From: an uncultured Collinsella sp.
GTDB lineage: Bacteria > Actinomycetota > Coriobacteriia > Coriobacteriales > Coriobacteriaceae
Direction of reading: 5' to 3'
NCBI GenBank assembly: GCA_900555355.1
Contig: USKV01000040.1
Span: 1-10,204 of the forward strand
DNA length: 10,204 bases
Both the position numbers and the translations under genes were made by a program. The notes below the pieces were generated by a model that worked only from the letters and a program-made list of their open reading frames with translations, had not been told where the DNA came from and did no database searches. This document shows, piece by piece, positions 7,238 to 10,204 of the stretch (position 1 is the first letter of the stretch; every line of letters begins with the position of its first letter).

Positions 7238-7285
7238 GCAAAGGTACCCCCTGTAGCGATGTGCAAAATCGCGAGTATTCTGCAA
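7238..7285 (+). repeat. Left arm (48 bp) of an inverted repeat after tex
   Basis: It starts 9 bp after the tex stop codon. GCAAAGGTACCCC is identical to the start of the inverted copy at 7406-7453. A divergent 10-bp stretch follows, then a 25-bp block around GTGCAAAAT and GAGTATTC that matches at 22 of 25 positions. The two arms face each other across 120 bp that contains a terminator hairpin. The blockwise conservation suggests a repeated element or paired sites rather than chance. Confidence 0.7.
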
Positions 7286-7331
7286 ATTCCACCGTTCCGG
7301 ATGCCCCTCAGAGACGAAAAAGCAAAAAACA

Positions 7332-7368
7332 GCCCCCGTTTTAGCGTCGTCAGAGCCAAAACGGGGGC
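7332..7368 (-). terminator. Intrinsic terminator, mainly for the minus strand
   Basis: GCCCCCGTTTT (7332-7342) pairs perfectly with AAAACGGGGGC (7358-7368) around a 15-nt loop. On the minus strand the stem is followed by TGTTTTTTGCTTTTT, a strong U-run; on the plus strand only CGTTCC follows. It should end the transaldolase transcript about 240-280 nt after its stop codon. It may also stop tex transcripts less efficiently, since A-rich sequence precedes the stem on the plus strand. Confidence 0.8.
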
Positions 7369-7405
7369 CGTTCCATGCTTCGGTTAACTGATAAAGACCT
7401 TTACC

Positions 7406-7453
7406 TTGCTGAATACTCTCAATTTTGCACGGCGCAGGCGGGGGTACCTTTGC
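7406..7453 (-). repeat. Right arm (48 bp) of the inverted repeat after tex
   Basis: This is the inverted partner of 7238-7285, reading GCAAAGGTACCCC and then GTGCAAAATTGAGAGTATTC on the minus strand. It directly abuts the transaldolase-like fragment at 7454-7498. See the left arm for the match statistics. Confidence 0.7.
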
Positions 7454-7498
7454 CCACGGCAGGATATGGAAGCCAATCGCCAACTTGCTGGCAAGCTC
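7454..7498 (-). pseudogene. Apparent fragment of a transaldolase 3' end
   Basis: On the minus strand this reads ELASKLAIGFHILPW, resembling the true transaldolase C-terminus FAKDIAALGFHILP-stop about 155 bp away. The final 16 bp of shared sequence (ACGGCAGGATATGGAA on the plus strand) are identical. In the fragment the stop TAG has become TGG. Upstream of GFHILP the similarity is weaker, and it ends before the long hairpin at 7508-7579. It is too short to be a working gene. It could be a decayed second copy, a partial duplication made when the hairpin element arrived, or a shared repeat that happens to form the gene's end. Confidence 0.45.
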
Positions 7499-7507
7499 GT
7501 GCCGGCA

Positions 7508-7579
7508 GCCCCGGCCTTTCCTTTGCCTAGCGCGACCCTCGCGGAGCGCGTGAGCGATAGGGAAAGGAAAGGCCGGGGC
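7508..7579. repeat. 72-bp hairpin element with perfect 17-bp arms
   Basis: GCCCCGGCCTTTCCTTT (7508-7524) is the exact inverse of 7563-7579. Pairing continues inward with interruptions (CCTA, CGC), so nearly the whole element folds. No U-run follows on either strand, so it is not a standard terminator. It lies in the 3' untranslated region of the transaldolase gene, 30 bp past the stop codon. Its shape is that of REP/REPIN-like palindromic repeats; one copy in this window cannot prove it is dispersed. It may stabilise the upstream mRNA. Confidence 0.75.
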
Positions 7580-7609
7580 GAACAACCCGCGGCGTAGCCA
7601 GTGTTCGCG

Positions 7610-8314
7610 CTACGGCAGGATATGGAAACCGAGCGCCGCGATATCCTTGGCAAAACCGCGCACGGTATCGAGCGAGACCTCGTACGGGTCGCGACCAATG
7701 TTCTTGCGCTTGGCCAGGATGCTGTTGGGCACCGTAATGATCTGGCAACCGCAGGCCTCGGCCTGGTAAATGTTGATGAGCTCGCGCGTGGACGCCCACA
7801 GGACCTCGCAGTTGGGCTTTGCGGCGGCCTTCTTGACCGACTCCGTCATAAACGGAATGGGGTCGACGCCGGTATCGGCGATGCGGCCGGCAAAGAGCGA
7901 GATGATGGACGGCGTCTCGGCGTCGACGGCCTCGACCATCTCATCGACCTGCGTAGGCGTAAAGATGGTGGTGACGTTGACCTTGATGCCGTCGGCCGAA
8001 AGCTTGCGCACCAGCTCGGCGGTGGACTCGCCCTTGGTAGTCACGCACGGAATCTTGACGTAGACGTTCTCGGCCCAGGTAGCGATCTCGCGGGCCTCGA
8101 CCTCCATGGTCTCGACGTCGTCGGCAAAGACCTCAAACGAGACGGACACATCGGTGATGTGGGTCAGGACCTCCTTGGCAAACGCGCGGTAATCCGTCAC
8201 GCCGCCCTTCTTCATAAGGGACGGGTTGGTCGTGAAACCCTGAACGTTGCCGTTCTCGTACATGTCGAGCATGCCCTCGAGGTTTGCACCGTCAGCGAAC
8301 ACCTTGATTGCCAT
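7610..8314 (-). CDS. Transaldolase / fructose-6-phosphate aldolase-like protein
   Basis: This 234-residue TIM-barrel protein of the small FSA/TalC-type transaldolase family starts MAIKVFADGANL. It has the signature GFTTNPSLM (26-34), the Schiff-base lysine in VKIP (Lys87), IISLFAGRIADTG, and EVLWASTRE. Relatives transfer dihydroxyacetone units between sugar phosphates or cleave fructose 6-phosphate; sequence does not separate the two activities. A GTG 8 codons upstream (8338) is in frame. I prefer the ATG at 8312-8314 because AAAGGA lies 9 nt before it and family members begin near that point. The C-terminus ends unusually in GFHILP, and its DNA recurs in the nearby fragment at 7454-7498. The gene is convergent with tex and downstream of the HAD phosphatase gene in the same direction, 193 bp apart, so it probably has its own promoter. 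Confidence 0.93.
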   Translation of the reverse strand: MAIKVFADGANLEGMLDMYENGNVQGFTTNPSLMKKGGVTDYRAFAKEVLTHITDVSVSFEVFADDVETMEVEAREIATWAENVYVKIPCVTTKGESTAELVRKLSADGIKVNVTTIFTPTQVDEMVEAVDAETPSIISLFAGRIADTGVDPIPFMTESVKKAAAKPNCEVLWASTRELINIYQAEACGCQIITVPNSILAKRKNIGRDPYEVSLDTVRGFAKDIAALGFHILP

Positions 8315-8323
8315 CTGCCTGAT

Positions 8324-8329
8324 TCCTTT
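8324..8329 (-). promoter_or_regulatory. Ribosome binding site of the transaldolase gene
   Basis: The minus strand reads AAAGGA, 9 nt before the ATG at 8314. It would lie inside the coding region if the upstream GTG were used, which favours the ATG. Confidence 0.6.
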
Positions 8330-8419
8330 CGCTTGCACATGGGCGTTAAACTGCTAAACACTTTACCTACGTTTATCAAGGCGTGAGCTGCGGTTTTTTA
8401 TCTTCTCGGCGAACGGTAT

Positions 8420-8435
8420 AAACACCTCAGTGTTT
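8420..8435. other. Small perfect hairpin between the phosphatase and transaldolase genes
   Basis: AAACAC (8420-8425) and GTGTTT (8430-8435) form a 6-bp stem with a CTCA loop. It is 70-90 bp past the phosphatase stop on the minus strand and lacks a T run, so it is a poor terminator. It could be an operator dyad for the transaldolase gene. The rest of this 193-bp gap is AT-rich. A TTGATA at about 8375-8380 on the minus strand is a possible -35, but no good -10 follows. Confidence 0.3.
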
Positions 8436-8507
8436 GGATTGATAAATCGATTGAGCATGCAAAAGCAAAGAGTCGCAGTTTGGGCAAACGTCAGAACGCG
8501 GGATTCA

Positions 8508-9335
8508 TTAGATGAGGCCGAAATGCTGCATCGCTGTGACGGTACCGTCGTGTGCGACATCGTCGGTCACGTAGTCGGCGACCGCCTTGACCTCGGGCAT
8601 GGCGTTGCCCATGGCGACAGCCGTCTCGACCGCAGCGAGCATGCCCAGGTCGTTACCCGAATCGCCGAAGCCAAAGGTGCGCGCGTTGCCGGTGCGACCC
8701 AGGTATTCCAGCGCTCGCGCCACGCCCACGCCCTTGTCGATGCCCTTGGGGCTCAGCTCGCGATTCTGACCACCGGTGTTGCACAGCTCAAACTCGCGAT
8801 CGATAAAGCCATCATCGTTGGCTACGCGAGCCAGGTCGCTCGCGACGATGCCTACCTTGCCCACGCGCAGACGGCCGTCGACGCGCATTTCCTCGGTGCT
8901 GTGCACCACAGAAGTGCCGATCAGAGACGACTGCTCAACGCCCGCGGGTTCCAGGGCAAAAGTAGCCACGTTGGTCTCGAAAAAGGCTTCAATCCCTGCC
9001 GCGACCATACGGCGAGCGAGCTCCGCAACAATGTCTTCGTCAAAGCAGTCCTCATGCACCACGCGGCCCTCGACCTCGAGCGTGGCGCCCGCCATGGCAA
9101 CGACACCCGCAGGCTCCAAAGCACGCAGGCCATCGGCAATCAGCCACAAGGGACGACCCGTGCAGATAAACGCCTTGTGCCCTGCGTCGCGCAGACGATG
9201 AAACGCCTCGACGACCGTCTGCGAGGGGTGAACCGCCGAAAAGTCCTTGTCGGTCATGTTGTCGGGATCGAACGACGTCAGCGTGCCGTCCACGTCAAAA
9301 AAGAGCACGGCGGAATCGGGGCACGCATCAATCAT
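8508..9335 (-). CDS. Cof-type HAD-superfamily phosphatase
   Basis: This 275-residue protein has all four HAD motifs. Motif I is FFDVDGTL (12-19, Asp14 nucleophile and Asp16). Motif II is ICTGR (57-61, Thr59). The motif III lysine lies in SPKGIDKG (Lys197 or Lys201). Motif IV is GFGDSGNDLGM (222-232, Asp225 and Asp229). The C2B-type cap between motifs II and III and the SPKGIDKG segment place it in the Cof/YbiV-like group, which dephosphorylates small molecules such as sugar phosphates or flavin precursors. The specific substrate is unknown. The start is the ATG at 9333-9335, preceded by AAAGGA at 6 nt. An in-frame ATG 12 codons upstream (9371) would add unrelated residues and overlap the divergent promoter. 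The gene diverges from the RlmL-like gene across 75 bp. Confidence 0.93.
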   Translation of the reverse strand: MIDACPDSAVLFFDVDGTLTSFDPDNMTDKDFSAVHPSQTVVEAFHRLRDAGHKAFICTGRPLWLIADGLRALEPAGVVAMAGATLEVEGRVVHEDCFDEDIVAELARRMVAAGIEAFFETNVATFALEPAGVEQSSLIGTSVVHSTEEMRVDGRLRVGKVGIVASDLARVANDDGFIDREFELCNTGGQNRELSPKGIDKGVGVARALEYLGRTGNARTFGFGDSGNDLGMLAAVETAVAMGNAMPEVKAVADYVTDDVAHDGTVTAMQHFGLI

Positions 9336-9370
9336 ATGGGTTCCTTTCGAGGATAAGGGCAAACGAAGCA

Positions 9371-9386
9371 TCCATCATATAATGGA
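9371..9386 (+). promoter_or_regulatory. TATAAT -10 box within a short dyad
   Basis: A perfect TATAAT at 9378-9383 lies 27 bp before the RlmL-like start codon. It is embedded in TCCAT-CATATA-ATGGA, a 5-bp inverted repeat. No good -35 is visible 17 bp upstream (AAGGGC). It is the only obvious promoter motif in the 75-bp divergent gap. The dyad could be a coincidence or a repressor half-site pair. Confidence 0.4.
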
Positions 9387-9410
9387 GCGACGCAACCAGA
9401 GAGGTCACCC

Positions 9411-10204
9411 ATGGAATTTTACGCAAGCTGCCCCGAGGGCTTTGAGTCCGCACTCGCCGATGAGCTTAAACGCCTCGGGCTTTCGCATGTTCGCCGGCTG
9501 AAGGGCCGCGCTACATTTGAGGGCGAGCTCGAGCAAGGCTACCGAGCATGCCTGTGGTCGCGCCTGGCGAGCCGCGTGTTCGTGGTGCTCGGGCGCTTTG
9601 AGGCGCAGGATGCCGATGAACTGTACGATAGCGTTTACGACATCGCCTGGGAGAGCATCGTCCGCCCCGGCGCCACCATCGCCATCACCGCCCGCGGCGT
9701 GACCGAGCAGCTGCGCAACACGCGCTTCTCGGCCCTGCGCGCCAAGGACGCGCTGTGTGACCGCCTAGCCGAGACCACGGGCCGTCGCGCCGACGTCGAT
9801 GCCGCCGACCCCGACGTTCACCTGCTGCTTTCGCTGCGTCAGCGTCGCGCGAGCATAAGCCTGGACCTTTCGGGCGACCCGCTGTTCAAACGCCTGCCGC
9901 CTGCCGCGACCCGCGCCGGCGATGGTACGCACGTGCTGCGCCCCGACTACGCCGCCCTGGTGCTGGCGCAGGTCGGCTGGACCGCACTATGCGAGCGCGA
10001 GCTGACGGCCGACGATTACGAAAACGAAGCCCTTCCCACGCTGATCGATGCCTCGTGCGCCGGCGGCGGTCTGCTGCTGGAGGCCGTGAACATTCTGACC
10101 GACCGCGCCCCGGGCGCCGCACGCGAGCGCTGGGGCTTTGAGGGCTGGCAGCTGCACGACGCTGTCCTGTGGGAGCAGCTGCTTGCCGAGGCGCGCGAGC
10201 GCGA
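9411..10204 (+). CDS. rlmL: RlmL-like 23S rRNA (guanine-N2) methyltransferase, 5' part
   Basis: The reading frame is open from ATG 9411 to the window edge (264 complete codons), so only the N-terminal portion is seen. It aligns by eye with E. coli RlmL. MEFYASCPEGFESALADELK matches the N-terminal ferredoxin-like region. LWSRLASRVFVVLG, PGATIAITARGV and RNTRFSALRAKDALCDRL correspond to the THUMP domain. SISLDLSGDPLF, NILTDRAPGAARERWGFEGW and QLHDAVLWEQL correspond to the start of the methyltransferase domain. RlmL makes N2-methylguanosine at position 2445 of 23S rRNA (E. coli numbering). The SAM-binding motif, DPMCGSGT in E. coli, reads DASCAGGG here (residues 213-220), and the RGYR segment after the THUMP domain reads KRLPP. 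It may therefore be a divergent or altered enzyme. A fused RlmK domain could follow beyond the window. A GAGAGG ribosome site lies about 7 nt before the ATG. Confidence 0.82.
   Translation, partial: MEFYASCPEGFESALADELKRLGLSHVRRLKGRATFEGELEQGYRACLWSRLASRVFVVLGRFEAQDADELYDSVYDIAWESIVRPGATIAITARGVTEQLRNTRFSALRAKDALCDRLAETTGRRADVDAADPDVHLLLSLRQRRASISLDLSGDPLFKRLPPAATRAGDGTHVLRPDYAALVLAQVGWTALCERELTADDYENEALPTLIDASCAGGGLLLEAVNILTDRAPGAARERWGFEGWQLHDAVLWEQLLAEARER

Noticed and set aside
7238..7579. Possible CRISPR-like or toxin-antitoxin locus in the gap between tex and transaldolase
   Set aside because: The repeats are inverted rather than regularly spaced direct repeats, and there is no cas gene or paired small ORF.
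7406..7597. Small plus-strand ORF of 63 codons between tex and transaldolase
   Set aside because: It begins in a repeat arm and runs through the transaldolase fragment and the long hairpin; it has no ribosome site, and its sequence is explained by those repeats.
7601..8386. 261-codon open frame on the plus strand
   Set aside because: It is antisense to the transaldolase gene and carries no motif of its own.
8430..9356. 308-codon open frame on the plus strand
   Set aside because: It is the antisense shadow of the HAD phosphatase gene, whose four catalytic motifs are all present.

Overview
The window is GC-rich bacterial DNA with dense genes, strong GC bias at third codon positions, AGGA-type ribosome binding sites and AT-richer intergenic stretches full of inverted repeats. 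Gene content and style suggest an anaerobic actinobacterium of the Coriobacteriia, most like Collinsella or Olsenella. That assignment is by general resemblance only; no rRNA or other marker gene is present.

Layout from left to right. Positions 1-103 may hold the 3' end of an unidentified forward gene. A LysR-type regulator (245-1123, minus, GTG start) diverges across a 233-bp control region from three forward genes: an NAD-type short-chain dehydrogenase (1357-2238), an OFA-family MFS transporter (2305-3561) and a Gfo/Idh/MocA oxidoreductase (3631-4671). A strong terminator at 4744-4778 follows. After a 161-bp structure with 30-bp inverted ends comes tex (5081-7228), an RNA-binding protein. 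Convergent to tex is an FSA-like transaldolase (7610-8314, minus), with 381 bp of repeat-rich DNA between them. A Cof-type HAD phosphatase (8508-9335, minus) diverges from the 5' part of an RlmL-like 23S rRNA methyltransferase (9411 to the window edge).

The LysR, SDR, MFS and Gfo/Idh/MocA genes look like one small catabolic unit: regulator, uptake of an organic acid or sugar derivative, and two NAD(P)-dependent oxidoreductases acting on it. The substrate cannot be read from the sequence. The other genes are household functions: nucleic-acid binding, pentose-phosphate or aldol chemistry, phosphatase and rRNA modification.

No tRNA, rRNA, CRISPR array, transposase or phage gene is visible. I found no clear new multi-gene system. 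The most unusual material is intergenic: two inverted-repeat structures (4839-4999 and 7238-7453), a 72-bp hairpin (7508-7579) and an apparent copy of the transaldolase 3' end beside it. The RlmL-like protein also has an altered SAM-binding motif, and the SDR has Thr where the catalytic Ser normally lies.
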